A stretch of 64,000 nt of DNA, taken from Paenibacillus pectinilyticus (GTDB lineage: Bacteria > Bacillota > Bacilli > Paenibacillales > NBRC-103111). How positions within the stretch are numbered: position 1 is the first letter of the stretch; every line of letters begins with the position of its first letter. The notes under the pieces are model-generated. The model was not told the DNA's origin, made no database searches, and saw only the letters and a list, made by a program, of their open reading frames with translations. Of the stretch, positions 8,594-18,057 are shown piece by piece. The stretch spans positions 992,001 to 1,056,000 of the forward strand of contig NZ_LYPC01000014.1 in assembly GCF_001700435.1 (NCBI RefSeq). Reading direction: 5' to 3'. A program made the translations under genes and the position numbers.

Positions 8594-9484
8594 ATGGCGT
8601 CAAAATGGAAAGAAGAGCTCAAGTTTTTAGGATTTATTTCACCCTGGATAATCGGATTCCTTGTATTCTTCGTCGTACCAGCGTTTACAAGCCTCTTGTA
8701 CAGCTTCGCGGATTACAATTCCGTTGCTGCACCTGTATGGATTGGTTTTAAGAATTATGTGGACTTATTACATGATCATATTTATCTGAAAAGCTTTGGC
8801 AATACGATCTACTTTGTTATTATCGCAGTTCCTGTAACCGTGACGTTTCAGATTCTCACATCCGTCGTTCTGAACGTCGATGTGAAAGGCGTCCATTTCT
8901 TTCGTACCTTTTACTACCTGCCCTACCTCGTTCCACCTGTTGCAACCGTGATTTTATGGGTGATGCTCTTCGGAACAGACAGCGGCATGGTTAATCAGCT
9001 GCTATCCATCGTTGGATTGCCAAAATTTGATTGGTTCGGTACCGAATCGTTAGTGAAACCCATCATCATTACCATCGGTATTTGGATGTCTGGCGGACCT
9101 GTACTCGTTTTCCTTGCTGCGCTGAAAGGCATTCCTGGCCATTTGTATGAAGCGGCCAAAATTGACGGAGCTAACGTTGTTTCTCGCTTTTTCCGCATTA
9201 CGCTTCCGATGCTATCGCCTTCCATCCTGTTCGCAGTCGTCATGCAGATGATTTACTACTTCCAAATGTTTACGGAATCCATGCTCTTGAACAATGGGGG
9301 ACCTAACTACGCATCACGTACGTATATGTTCAACACCTTCCAAACCGCGTTCCGTGATTTCAAATTTGGATATGCCATGGCGCAATCTTGGATCTTGTTT
9401 ATTATTATTCTCATTCTAACGTTAATCGTGATGAAGACGTCGCAAAAATGGGTTTATTATGAGTCAGAGAAAGGAAACGGATAA
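8594..9484 (+). CDS. Sugar ABC transporter permease, MalF/UgpA type
   Basis: A permease of about 296 residues with six likely membrane helices, starting with FISPWIIGFLVFFVVPAFTS. The cytoplasmic EAA loop, LYEAAKIDGANVVSRFFRITLPML, marks a binding-protein-dependent carbohydrate importer of the CUT1 class. GGAGGT at 8583-8588 sits too close to the ATG at 8591 and at proper distance from the ATG at 8594, so I prefer the latter. It pairs with the MalG-type gene starting two bases after its stop and with the lipoprotein at 10367. No ATPase gene is in the cluster; an MsmX-like shared ATPase elsewhere is likely. Confidence 0.9.
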   Translation: MASKWKEELKFLGFISPWIIGFLVFFVVPAFTSLLYSFADYNSVAAPVWIGFKNYVDLLHDHIYLKSFGNTIYFVIIAVPVTVTFQILTSVVLNVDVKGVHFFRTFYYLPYLVPPVATVILWVMLFGTDSGMVNQLLSIVGLPKFDWFGTESLVKPIIITIGIWMSGGPVLVFLAALKGIPGHLYEAAKIDGANVVSRFFRITLPMLSPSILFAVVMQMIYYFQMFTESMLLNNGGPNYASRTYMFNTFQTAFRDFKFGYAMAQSWILFIIILILTLIVMKTSQKWVYYESEKGNG

Positions 9485-9486
9485 CG

Positions 9487-10317
9487 ATGCGACTGGCGAA
9501 TGTCTCCAAACAACTTGCCCAATATTTCTTCCTCATCGTCGGACTCGGGATATTCTCAGGACCACTTCTATGGCTCATATCGACGATGCTCAAGACACAA
9601 GAACAAACCTTTCAGTTTCCACCTACGTTTATACCCAAACCTTTCACGCTAGATGCTTTTCCTAGGCTGTTTGAATCGATGCCATTAATGGGAAGATGGA
9701 TCGCCAACTCTTTTGCGATATCTGGATCCGTTGGTGCAGGGACCCTGCTTTTCGCTTCGCTCGTTGCCTTCGGCTTTGCTCGTACAAAAGGGCGTTCGCG
9801 CGGCGTACTCTTTGCTATCGTGCTTGCAACCCTCATGATTCCTTCACAAATTACATTGATTCCGCTTTACATCATGTATAAGAAAATTGGCTGGTATAAC
9901 ACGTGGTTTCCACTGATTGTGCCGCAAATTCTAGCAAGTCCGTACTTTATCTTCATGTTCCGTCAGTTCTTCATGACAATTCCCCGTGAATTGGATGAAG
10001 CCACTGAAATGGATGGCGGCGGCTATTGGACCATTTACAGTCGTGTCATTCTTCCGCTCTCACGTCCTACGATGATTACGGGATTTATTTTCGCCTTCGT
10101 ATTCTCTTGGACCGATTTCTTTTCTCCCCTCATTTATATTCAGTCAGAGAAGCTGCAAACATTAAGCGTCGGCTTACAAATGATTATGGGGCAAACCTCA
10201 CATGATTTCCCTGTGCTGGCTGCTGGTTCTTTTCTAGCGTTACTGCCAATCGGCTGTATTTACTTCTTCGCACAACGTTACTTTATTGAGGGGGTGGTCA
10301 TGTCCGGCATTAAGTAA
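9487..10317 (+). CDS. Sugar ABC transporter permease, MalG/UgpE type
   Basis: A 276-residue partner permease with about six membrane segments. The EAA loop reads LDEATEMDGGGYWTIYSRVILP, followed by the helix GFIFAFVFSWTDFFSPL, which is typical of MalG-like CUT1 permeases; the protein ends in EGVVMSGIK, close to the usual GxxKG-type tail. The start codon is two bases after the previous stop and has AAGGA upstream inside the preceding gene, indicating translational coupling. It forms the channel with the preceding permease for the sugar bound by the lipoprotein encoded 49 bases downstream. Confidence 0.9.
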   Translation: MRLANVSKQLAQYFFLIVGLGIFSGPLLWLISTMLKTQEQTFQFPPTFIPKPFTLDAFPRLFESMPLMGRWIANSFAISGSVGAGTLLFASLVAFGFARTKGRSRGVLFAIVLATLMIPSQITLIPLYIMYKKIGWYNTWFPLIVPQILASPYFIFMFRQFFMTIPRELDEATEMDGGGYWTIYSRVILPLSRPTMITGFIFAFVFSWTDFFSPLIYIQSEKLQTLSVGLQMIMGQTSHDFPVLAAGSFLALLPIGCIYFFAQRYFIEGVVMSGIK

Positions 10318-10366
10318 CAGAGTTGTACGATGTGATGTGAACAGATAAATCTGAGGAGGGTTTTCT

Positions 10367-11743
10367 ATGAAAACGATCAAATTGCTTACTGGTCTGACAT
10401 CTGTTGCGGTATTAGGTTCTTTGGTACTGACGGCATGTGGGAAAACGGAAACAGCAACGACAACGACTCCAGCCCCAACAACAGCAACTACTACACCTAA
10501 AGAGACAGCGAAGGCTGAAGAAGAAATTTCAGGTAAAATCGTCTACTCCCAATGGGGAACCAACGTAGAAACGGAGCAAACGAAAACACTGCTCAAGGAA
10601 TTCAATAAGAAATATCCGAAAATCGATGTCGAAGTCGTAAGTAAAGACTGGGGCACGTATTGGACATCCTTGACGGCGCAAGCGGCTTCCAAAGATTTAC
10701 CAGATGTATATAAAATCAGTTTTGCCTACGTAGATAAATATGCAAAGCTAGGCGCGATGAAAGATTTAACAGACATTATCAAAACGAACAACTTCAACAC
10801 AGGCGACTTTGAACCGGGCGTTCTGGCAACTCATCAAGTGGGGGGCAAACAATATTCCTTGCCTCGTGATGCCAATACCATTGTAACCTATTACAATAAA
10901 GCGCTATTTACCGATCCGAAGAAGAATCCAGCAGGCGCTCCTATGCCTAAGGGTGAAATGACGTGGGATCAAGTACTCGACATTGCGAAGAAACTAACTT
11001 TGGATAATAAGGGTAAAAATGCTTCCGAAGCTGGATTCGACGATAAAAATATCGTGCAATGGGGTCTAACGGTGGATGCAGCGGGTTCTGCTGACTCCGT
11101 TCTGGAACCGCAAATTATTTCCAATGGCGGGAAAATCGTAAACGATGATCAAACCCTTGCCCTGGAATCACCTGAAGCTAAGCAAGTACTGGAGTTCTAC
11201 CGTGACCTCGTTACGAAATACCATGTGACACCGTCTTCCAGTCAAAGCCAGTCCTTATCCAAAGATCCTTTCCTAACGTTAACAACAGGTAAAGTGGCTA
11301 TGAGCTTCGCGGGCTCCTGGTCAGCAGCGGAATTCAAAAAAGCGAACATTCAGTTCGACACGTTCTTGCCGCCGAAATTTAAGGATACGAAAACCGTTGT
11401 TCAGGTTGCAGGGAATGCACTGAGCCCTTATACCAAGAACGAGAAAGCTGCATGGGCGCTGCTTAGCTGGTTAGCGGGTCCAGAGGGTCAAATTGCACTT
11501 GCGAAACAAGGGCAATCCATCCCTGCAAACAAGCAAGCTGCGCAAACCTACTTAGGCATCGATGACGGCTACAACAAACAAACGTTCATCGAGTCGCAGA
11601 AGTACGCGATTCCGGTTCCTTTCTTCGATGGTAAAGATAAATTGCTGTGGGATATTATTCCGCAAAAATTAGCTCAGCCGCTTTCTGGCAAGGGTGATAT
11701 CGACGCTACGTTGAAGGAAATCAAAACGCTTTACGGTAAGTAA
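10367..11743 (+). CDS. Extracellular solute-binding lipoprotein (family 1, CUT1)
   Basis: The 458-residue precursor has a lipoprotein signal (lipobox LTAC, Cys at about residue 24), then a Thr/Ala-rich linker and a bacterial extracellular solute-binding family 1 fold (KIVYSQWGTNVETEQ, YSLPRDANTIVTYYNKALF, MSFAGSWSAAEFK). After lipid modification and anchoring to the outer face of the membrane it should deliver an oligosaccharide to the two permeases upstream. GAGGAGGG precedes the ATG. It is the last transport gene; a hairpin with a T run follows, so the surface protein at 11868 may be expressed at a lower level by read-through. The ligand is unknown but probably comes from the polymer attacked by the secreted proteins downstream. 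Confidence 0.9.
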   Translation: MKTIKLLTGLTSVAVLGSLVLTACGKTETATTTTPAPTTATTTPKETAKAEEEISGKIVYSQWGTNVETEQTKTLLKEFNKKYPKIDVEVVSKDWGTYWTSLTAQAASKDLPDVYKISFAYVDKYAKLGAMKDLTDIIKTNNFNTGDFEPGVLATHQVGGKQYSLPRDANTIVTYYNKALFTDPKKNPAGAPMPKGEMTWDQVLDIAKKLTLDNKGKNASEAGFDDKNIVQWGLTVDAAGSADSVLEPQIISNGGKIVNDDQTLALESPEAKQVLEFYRDLVTKYHVTPSSSQSQSLSKDPFLTLTTGKVAMSFAGSWSAAEFKKANIQFDTFLPPKFKDTKTVVQVAGNALSPYTKNEKAAWALLSWLAGPEGQIALAKQGQSIPANKQAAQTYLGIDDGYNKQTFIESQKYAIPVPFFDGKDKLLWDIIPQKLAQPLSGKGDIDATLKEIKTLYGK

Positions 11744-11770
11744 GATCATCGTAGTTACATAGTAAGGAAC

Positions 11771-11827
11771 AAAAATGAGATCCATGAATTGACATGAAAA
11801 CCGTCAACGCTCTGGGTCTCATTTTTT
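11771..11827 (+). terminator. Terminator or attenuator after the solute-binding protein gene
   Basis: AAAATGAGATCC pairs with GGGTCTCATTTT (11814-11825, one G-T pair), followed by T residues. It lies between two co-directional genes, so it may only reduce read-through. Confidence 0.75.
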
Positions 11828-11867
11828 GTTTCCAAATTTATACAATTACTGGAGGTTTGGTTAAAAA

Positions 11868-14800
11868 ATGAACACTTTCAGACCTTGGCGAAGGCTAACC
11901 GTACCGCTTTCCTTGGCATCCTTATTAGTCAGTTCTTTCATCGTACCAGCTGGAATTTCAGCACAAGGGAGTGAGCCAGTCGCAACGAAATTTACCGGTG
12001 CGTCGGATGAATGGGCCGCAATCCAAAAGGATTCCGTTGCTTACGGCCAAAGCTTGAATCTGCTGAAGGCTGTGCAAAAAAACGGTAAATTGTATCTGTT
12101 AGCGACGGGAACACAAATGGATGTTGGCAGTACGACGTTTTATATCGATAGTGATAATGTCGAGACGACAGGGGAGGCGCTTGCCTCTTGGTCGAATAGT
12201 GGCGGGATCGATTATAAAATCGTGGGTGATCAGTTGTTCCATTTGGTTAGTGGAGCTTGGGTAGGAATAGATTCCGTTACGCTTAGCAAGACGTCAACTG
12301 TTGTAGAAGCTGCAGTTGATCTTTCGAAGCTTGGCCTCTCGGACTCCTCGAAATTGAAGGTAAGCTTCACGAAGAATGGCAATAGCTATTTGCCGGATGC
12401 GGGAAAAACCATGTTGGATGTTGATGCTGAAACGACAATGTTTGCTCCAAGCGTGAAGGTGACGGTAGATGGTGCTGTTGATGATTGGGCTGGTGTCACC
12501 CCGCTCGGACAGTCGGCTGATGGCAATACGAAATTATATGCATCGCAGAATAACGAAACTTTATCTGTTCTCGTCACAGGTAAGTTAGCTGCGAGCAACG
12601 ATGTATTCATCGATACGGACAAAGAGAATAGTACCGGATTTGCTTCATGGGCTTGGCCGAAAGCTGGGGCAGATTATTTGTTCGAAAATGGCGGTTTGTT
12701 CAAAAATACGGGCGTTGGCTGGTCTTGGGCCTCGGTTGTTGCACCTGACATTCAGTATGCAGCAAGCGGAGCTGGGGATAACCAAGTTATTGAGATGTCG
12801 GTTCCTCTACAATCACTTGGGTTAAGTGGACCCAAACCAATCAATATAACGTTCAATGGCGGTGATTATTATGCACCAGCACCAGGTGGAAATCCAGGGC
12901 TTGTCATTCCATCTCTCCCTGATGTTACCGTAGATAGCAACGATACGGATTGGGCTGCACTTACGCCTGTTGGCGTTAGCCAAGGAAGTAAACTACAAGA
13001 TTTATATGCTGTTGTTGAAGGATCGAAATTATATGCCCTTGCGCATGGAACTGATTTCTCAGGGGAGAAGAATCTGTTCATCAATAGTGATAATGATTCG
13101 TCCACTGGCTTCCAAGGCTGGCAATATACACATACGGGTGCTGACTATTTGATGCAGAATGGGAGCGTATACAAGAGCGCGGGCTCAGGTTGGGCCTGGG
13201 ATTTTGTTGGGCCTGCCGAGACGGTCATCAGTTCAACATATGCTGCGCCAGGTCACAGCATCATGGAGAGCGTTATCGATATGAGCGGATGGACGAATGT
13301 GTCTAGTACGGTGAGAGTATCTTTGGGTGTGGGAGATGACTACGCGCCTCAAACGTCATCTGTTGCGAATTACCCTGCTGCCGTATCTCTCGCTGGAGCC
13401 GTGATGACCGTTGATGGTCTTACGGATGATTGGGCGCAGATTGATACGCAAGCTGTAGCTGGCAGCACGAATTTGACCTTAAATGCTGTTCAAGACAGCC
13501 AAAAGTTGTATTTTCTTGTGCAAGGTGCAAATTTGAACACGCAAAACGAATTCTTCATCGACAGTGATAATTCCGCAACTACGGGATACACAGACCCAAG
13601 ATGGGCTGGAGCTGGCATCGATTATCGGATTGATCGCAATTCTATCTATCGATATGCAGGCGCTTCAGCAGACTGGGTTCGTGTTGGTTCAGCATTTTAT
13701 AAGCCAATGCCTGACGCCGTTCAAGTTGTTGTGTATCTGGATCAAATTGGCCGAGTTAGCCCTGGTGCGATGAAGGTTGGTTATGTATCGAAGCAGGCGA
13801 TTGCACTGCCGGAACCTGGGACACCGCTATTGGGGATATCCAAAGTTGTGAATCAGCCCGTAGTGGCCAATGCTTATATCCCAAGGCAATCGTTTGATGT
13901 GTTAAACAACCCTTTCATGGGTTGGGTTGCTTGGGCGAGGGATGCAGCGAAGAAGCCAGCAGGTGAGCCGTATGTGCAGCCAAATAGCTTAATGTATGTG
14001 GGGATTTCCTGGCGCGAGCTCGAACCGGTCAAAGGTCAATTCGACTGGGCTGGCATTGAAGCCAAGTATCAATTTGCTTACTGGAGCAGTTTAGGAAAAA
14101 AAATGAATCTTCGACTTGTCTTGGATACGCCAACGTCCGATCCAACACATAAAGACATTCCCGATTGGCTATACGATGAATTAGTGCAAGCGGAAGGCAC
14201 GGCAGGAGCAGGTAAATGGTACAACACAGAATCTATTGGCTCTGGATTTGCACCGAACTATAGCTCGCCCGTTCTCATTAGTGAGCATGAGCGCATGCTC
14301 AAAGCGTATGCAGCGCACTACGATAACGACCCGCGTGTAGCATTCATTCAGTTGGGCTCATTAGGGCACTGGGGTGAATTCCACAACTGGCCAGAGGATG
14401 TATCTGGGAAGTTCCCGCAATTAACGGTAACGAATCAGTATGTCACGCAATATTTGGATAATTTCCACCATAAATTGCTGGGGATGCGCAAGCCATTCCC
14501 AATCGCAGCAGATAACCATTTTGGTTTGTTTAACGATGTGTTCGGTGATAAAGGTTCTACAGCATCCTGGTTGGATTGGACGATTAACGGCTGGAATGAA
14601 ATTAATCTGTACCTCGAGCCAGGCGAAAATGCCGCAGACGTTCAAGCGGCTTCGAAGATACCAGATTTCTGGAAATCGAATTTCTCTGGCGGGGAGTTCA
14701 CCAGCGGGAATCCGCTGCAATCCTTGAAAGACGACGCGATTATGGAATCACTGTATGAAACATACGCTTCCCATACTTCTTGGCTTGGACCTTCCTCACC

Positions 14801-16427
14801 GGCCGATTATCAAGTAGGGAAAGATGGTGTGACACAAGCGGTTCAGGAGAATATGGATACGATGCTCAAAACGATGGGCTATCGCTTCATCTTGGAGTCC
14901 GCAGCGCATCCAGCTACCGCGAATGAGGGTGACAGCGTAACGTTGTCTACGTACTGGACGAATAAAGGTGTGGCTCCGTTCTACATGGATTGGCCTGTTG
15001 CGGTCGCGCTTGCAGATGCTTCAGGACAAATCGTGACTTCCTCGATTACGAAGGCTTCACAGACCGATATTCGCAATTGGCTGCCAGGTGAGCAGCAAGC
15101 TGAGCTTCCCTTACATGTGCCAAGCACGTTGACAACAGGAACGTACACGGTGCTTGTCGGTATCCTAGACCCACAAACGAATCAACCAGGCATTCAGTTA
15201 GCAATTGCTGGTAAACGTAGTGATGGTTGGTACGCTTTGGACACGATTGCGATTCATGGCGAGAACCCGCCAGTGTCACCACCGTACACGGGTCCAACTC
15301 TGTGGCAGGATGATCAGGTACAACAGGTTACCCAAGTTGATCAAGTTAACGGGCATATGTCAGTTACACTGGATGAGAAAAAATCAGAACTCCACTTGCC
15401 ATTGTCGGCTTTAGCCAATAAAGATGCGGCGTTAGATGTAAAAGGTGGAGCCTTCTCATTGCAAATCCCGAAGGAGGTGATGGATAAGGTTCAGAGCCTG
15501 CAGCAGCTGAAAGGATTTACGAATGCACAATTGTCCCTCTCATGGAAAGCTGTGCAAGGTACGGAATTGCAAGACGTGGTTGCTGGATTGTCTACAGCCT
15601 CAGGCTCGAAGGGGTGGAGTTCAAGCGGAGGCGCCATTCGACTGGAACTGAGCTTGATTGGTGGAGAAGGTCAAAGCGAAGTGTTGAATCAGTTTACAAC
15701 ACCATTAACATTGACGCTTCCACTGAATGCCAATGCCAATCATGATTTAGTCGGCGTTTATTATCTGGCTGAGGATGGCGTTCCTATCTTCGTATCCAGT
15801 CGTGAAGAAGGCGACCATCTCATCGCGCAAGTATCGCATTTCAGCTCCTATGCGGTGTTAGAGCTGCATAAGACGTTTGGTGATGTGCCTAGTGATCATT
15901 GGGCATTTGCTGACATTCAGAAGCTAGCGGCCAAACACATCATTGAAGGCGACAGCGAGTCTGAATTTGCACCAAACCGTACAGTAAACAGAGCTGAATT
16001 TACTGCCATGCTCGTGCGGGAGCTAGGGTTGACTGCGAAAACGTCAGACTCATCTGGATTTAACGATGTCAATCAGAACGATTGGTATGCAGAGGCTGTG
16101 CAAGTTGCCGTGCAGAACGGACTTGTCACAGGGATCGGTAACGGCGCTTTCGGACCGAATCAACCGATAACGAGGCAGCAAGCAGCCGTGCTGTTGCAGA
16201 ATGCGATCAAAACAGCCAAACTTCAGGCACCAACAGTGACGGGAAGTTCATCTTACGAGTCGTTCCGAGACAAGGAAACAGCAGCAATATGGGCCCAAGA
16301 TTCATTGCGAGCTAGTGTGGAGCAAGGCTTACTGCAAGGACTTGAAGACGAGACGCTGGCGCCAACAGCACCTATGACAAGAGCACAAGCAAGTGCCATC
16401 CTATCCCGCTTTATGGACTTGAAGTAA
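11868..16427 (+). CDS. SLH-anchored surface protein: four CBM-like domains, TIM-barrel glycosidase-like core with DUF4832-like region, three SLH repeats
   Basis: This 1519-residue exported protein has a signal peptide at residues 1-32. Four beta-type domains start near residues 39, 197, 353 and 510, each with a D(D/E)W motif and a Fxx(D/N)SDN..TG segment. A TIM-barrel-like core (about 665-1000) has WRELEPVKGQFDW and GSLGHWGEFHNW and resembles GH42/DUF4832 proteins; a beta domain follows to about 1130. Three SLH repeats (from about 1337: FGDVPSDHWAFADI, FNDVNQNDWYAEAV, AIWAQDSLRASV) should bind cell-wall polymer and hold it on the surface. GGAGG precedes the ATG. It lies behind the ABC transporter and before two secreted glycosidase-like genes that carry the same beta domain, so it probably captures or cuts a polysaccharide. 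Enzymatic activity is inferred, not shown. Confidence 0.82.
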   Translation: MNTFRPWRRLTVPLSLASLLVSSFIVPAGISAQGSEPVATKFTGASDEWAAIQKDSVAYGQSLNLLKAVQKNGKLYLLATGTQMDVGSTTFYIDSDNVETTGEALASWSNSGGIDYKIVGDQLFHLVSGAWVGIDSVTLSKTSTVVEAAVDLSKLGLSDSSKLKVSFTKNGNSYLPDAGKTMLDVDAETTMFAPSVKVTVDGAVDDWAGVTPLGQSADGNTKLYASQNNETLSVLVTGKLAASNDVFIDTDKENSTGFASWAWPKAGADYLFENGGLFKNTGVGWSWASVVAPDIQYAASGAGDNQVIEMSVPLQSLGLSGPKPINITFNGGDYYAPAPGGNPGLVIPSLPDVTVDSNDTDWAALTPVGVSQGSKLQDLYAVVEGSKLYALAHGTDFSGEKNLFINSDNDSSTGFQGWQYTHTGADYLMQNGSVYKSAGSGWAWDFVGPAETVISSTYAAPGHSIMESVIDMSGWTNVSSTVRVSLGVGDDYAPQTSSVANYPAAVSLAGAVMTVDGLTDDWAQIDTQAVAGSTNLTLNAVQDSQKLYFLVQGANLNTQNEFFIDSDNSATTGYTDPRWAGAGIDYRIDRNSIYRYAGASADWVRVGSAFYKPMPDAVQVVVYLDQIGRVSPGAMKVGYVSKQAIALPEPGTPLLGISKVVNQPVVANAYIPRQSFDVLNNPFMGWVAWARDAAKKPAGEPYVQPNSLMYVGISWRELEPVKGQFDWAGIEAKYQFAYWSSLGKKMNLRLVLDTPTSDPTHKDIPDWLYDELVQAEGTAGAGKWYNTESIGSGFAPNYSSPVLISEHERMLKAYAAHYDNDPRVAFIQLGSLGHWGEFHNWPEDVSGKFPQLTVTNQYVTQYLDNFHHKLLGMRKPFPIAADNHFGLFNDVFGDKGSTASWLDWTINGWNEINLYLEPGENAADVQAASKIPDFWKSNFSGGEFTSGNPLQSLKDDAIMESLYETYASHTSWLGPSSPADYQVGKDGVTQAVQENMDTMLKTMGYRFILESAAHPATANEGDSVTLSTYWTNKGVAPFYMDWPVAVALADASGQIVTSSITKASQTDIRNWLPGEQQAELPLHVPSTLTTGTYTVLVGILDPQTNQPGIQLAIAGKRSDGWYALDTIAIHGENPPVSPPYTGPTLWQDDQVQQVTQVDQVNGHMSVTLDEKKSELHLPLSALANKDAALDVKGGAFSLQIPKEVMDKVQSLQQLKGFTNAQLSLSWKAVQGTELQDVVAGLSTASGSKGWSSSGGAIRLELSLIGGEGQSEVLNQFTTPLTLTLPLNANANHDLVGVYYLAEDGVPIFVSSREEGDHLIAQVSHFSSYAVLELHKTFGDVPSDHWAFADIQKLAAKHIIEGDSESEFAPNRTVNRAEFTAMLVRELGLTAKTSDSSGFNDVNQNDWYAEAVQVAVQNGLVTGIGNGAFGPNQPITRQQAAVLLQNAIKTAKLQAPTVTGSSSYESFRDKETAAIWAQDSLRASVEQGLLQGLEDETLAPTAPMTRAQASAILSRFMDLK

Positions 16428-16440
16428 TCGTGAAATCATC

Positions 16441-16455
16441 TCGCGCATCGCGCGA
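16441..16455. other. Short perfect hairpin between two secreted-protein genes
   Basis: TCGCGC-ATC-GCGCGA, without a T run on the + strand. It lies just before the ribosome binding site of the next gene and could be an mRNA processing or stability element. Confidence 0.35.
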
Positions 16456-16472
16456 AAAAGGAGCGATTTACT

Positions 16473-17948
16473 ATGAAAAAGGTTTGGGCTGGCTTAATTA
16501 GCAGTGTACTTGTTATGCAAATGTTTACAGCAACGGCTTCCGCAGCAGATTCAACCGGGGCACTGCCTCATCTGGCCATCTATTATGGCTGGCCTTCTGC
16601 CGTCAATGGGGCAGGCGGCAATGTGACGACAGCGACCAATACGTTCAATCAATTCGATATTATTGTTTTCGCTGATGGGATTGAGCACAGCACGCATGGC
16701 GACCATGCTAACACCGCAACGATCATGACCAATTTGAAAAATGCCGGCAAAAAAGTGTTCGGCTACGTGGATCTCGGCGTCAGCACGCAAAACTTGTCCA
16801 TCGCTACGATGAAAACCTATGTCGATGAGTGGTACGCAATGGGAGCATACGGTATCTTCCTCGATGATTATGGCTTCGATTATGGCGTTACACGGGCAAG
16901 GCAGAATACGATGCTCGACTACATTCACGGTAAGGGCATGAAGGTGTTCATGAATTCGTGGAATGTTGATGATGCAAGTGGGGATAAGGATGAAACCGGC
17001 GCAGCAAGCACGACACATGCGCAGTCGGGCGACTGGTACTTAGCTGAGAGCTGGTTGGTATCGGGCAACACGTATCAATCCACGACAGATTGGTACACCA
17101 AGGCCAATAAAGCGCTGGCTTATCAGCGTAACAAAGGAATTCTCACCGCAGCCGTCTCGAGTGCTGCAAGTGGAGCGGCATCCTCATCCGACAATACGAC
17201 CGATAAATTTAAGATGGCTTGGTGGGGGGCTGCGATGTACAATTTTGCCTTCCAATGGACAGATCTGAACTATTCAGCGAGCAATGGCACACTCAACTAT
17301 TACAGCAATCTAAGCACTTCCTATGGAAGTACGTACTCGGCGGATCCGACGAACCCTAGCTCCGGACAGTACAAACGTACCACGAATACAGGTCAAATCA
17401 TCCTGCAAGGCAATGGTTCATCGACAGGAACAGGGTCTTATACAGCTGGTAGTGGCGGAGGCGGCGGAGGAACAACGATCACCGTTGACGGAAGTGCCAG
17501 CGATTGGAGCTCGATCGGCACTCTAGCTAGTACGACGACGACAGCCCAAACCCTGAAAGTGACCAATGACAGCACGAATTTGTATATCCTTGTACAAGGA
17601 ACTGGCCTCAATGTGAAAAGCCAATTCTACATCAACAAAGATAACAACACTGGCACGGGCTACAATGCCGGGGGTTGGACAACATCGGGAACGGATGTAT
17701 TGGTGGAGAACAACGGTGTTTATACGTATGGGGGTACCGCAAACGGCTGGACCTGGAACGGACCTGCGTTAACGCTATCCGCATCCCAACTGGTGAAGAA
17801 CAATACGGTTATCGAGGCTGCAATCCCTTTATCCACGTTAGGGATTAGTGCTGGCCAAAGCATTAAACTAGGCTTTATTCAAAATGATTCCGCAAGTGCG
17901 CGTCTGCCTGGTGCGAGCGCAGCACTGCCAACGTATACCCTGCAATAA
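16473..17948 (+). CDS. Secreted TIM-barrel glycosidase-like protein (GH114/GH135-like) with C-terminal CBM-like domain
   Basis: The precursor has 491 residues: signal peptide 1-25 (cut after ASA), a barrel domain of about 30-300, a Gly/Ser-rich linker ending in GSGGGGGG (near 330), then a beta domain (336-491) that starts ITVDGSASDW. The barrel shows IVFADGIEHS, KKVFGYVDLGV and GAYGIFLDDYGFDYG, resembling the spherulin-4/GH135 and GH114 polygalactosaminidase clan; the paired Asp in FLDDYG are plausible catalytic residues. The family assignment is tentative. Its C-terminal domain is the same type as the four in the preceding gene and the one at the end of the GH114-like gene at 20172, so the three proteins probably act on one surface or matrix polymer. 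AAGGAG precedes the ATG. Confidence 0.75.
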   Translation: MKKVWAGLISSVLVMQMFTATASAADSTGALPHLAIYYGWPSAVNGAGGNVTTATNTFNQFDIIVFADGIEHSTHGDHANTATIMTNLKNAGKKVFGYVDLGVSTQNLSIATMKTYVDEWYAMGAYGIFLDDYGFDYGVTRARQNTMLDYIHGKGMKVFMNSWNVDDASGDKDETGAASTTHAQSGDWYLAESWLVSGNTYQSTTDWYTKANKALAYQRNKGILTAAVSSAASGAASSSDNTTDKFKMAWWGAAMYNFAFQWTDLNYSASNGTLNYYSNLSTSYGSTYSADPTNPSSGQYKRTTNTGQIILQGNGSSTGTGSYTAGSGGGGGGTTITVDGSASDWSSIGTLASTTTTAQTLKVTNDSTNLYILVQGTGLNVKSQFYINKDNNTGTGYNAGGWTTSGTDVLVENNGVYTYGGTANGWTWNGPALTLSASQLVKNNTVIEAAIPLSTLGISAGQSIKLGFIQNDSASARLPGASAALPTYTLQ

Positions 17949-17994
17949 AAGAATAGCCTCTAATCTGTATTCGTAACTTGTCATTTATTCGGAA

Positions 17995-18023
17995 AGAGCC
18001 ATGCGAATAGGTCATGGCTCTTT
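17995..18023 (+). terminator. Terminator of the secreted protein gene at 16473
   Basis: AGAGCCATG (17995-18003) pairs with CATGGCTCT (18013-18021), followed by T's. It covers the ATG at 18001, which argues against that codon as the start of the next gene. Confidence 0.8.
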
Positions 18024-18057
18024 CTGCTATTCTACTGTAGTGAGGAGAATTCGGGAC

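Noticed and set aside
18001..18057. Upstream ATG for the chemoreceptor
   Set aside because: It lies in the terminator hairpin of the previous gene and lacks a ribosome site; ATG 18058 has one.
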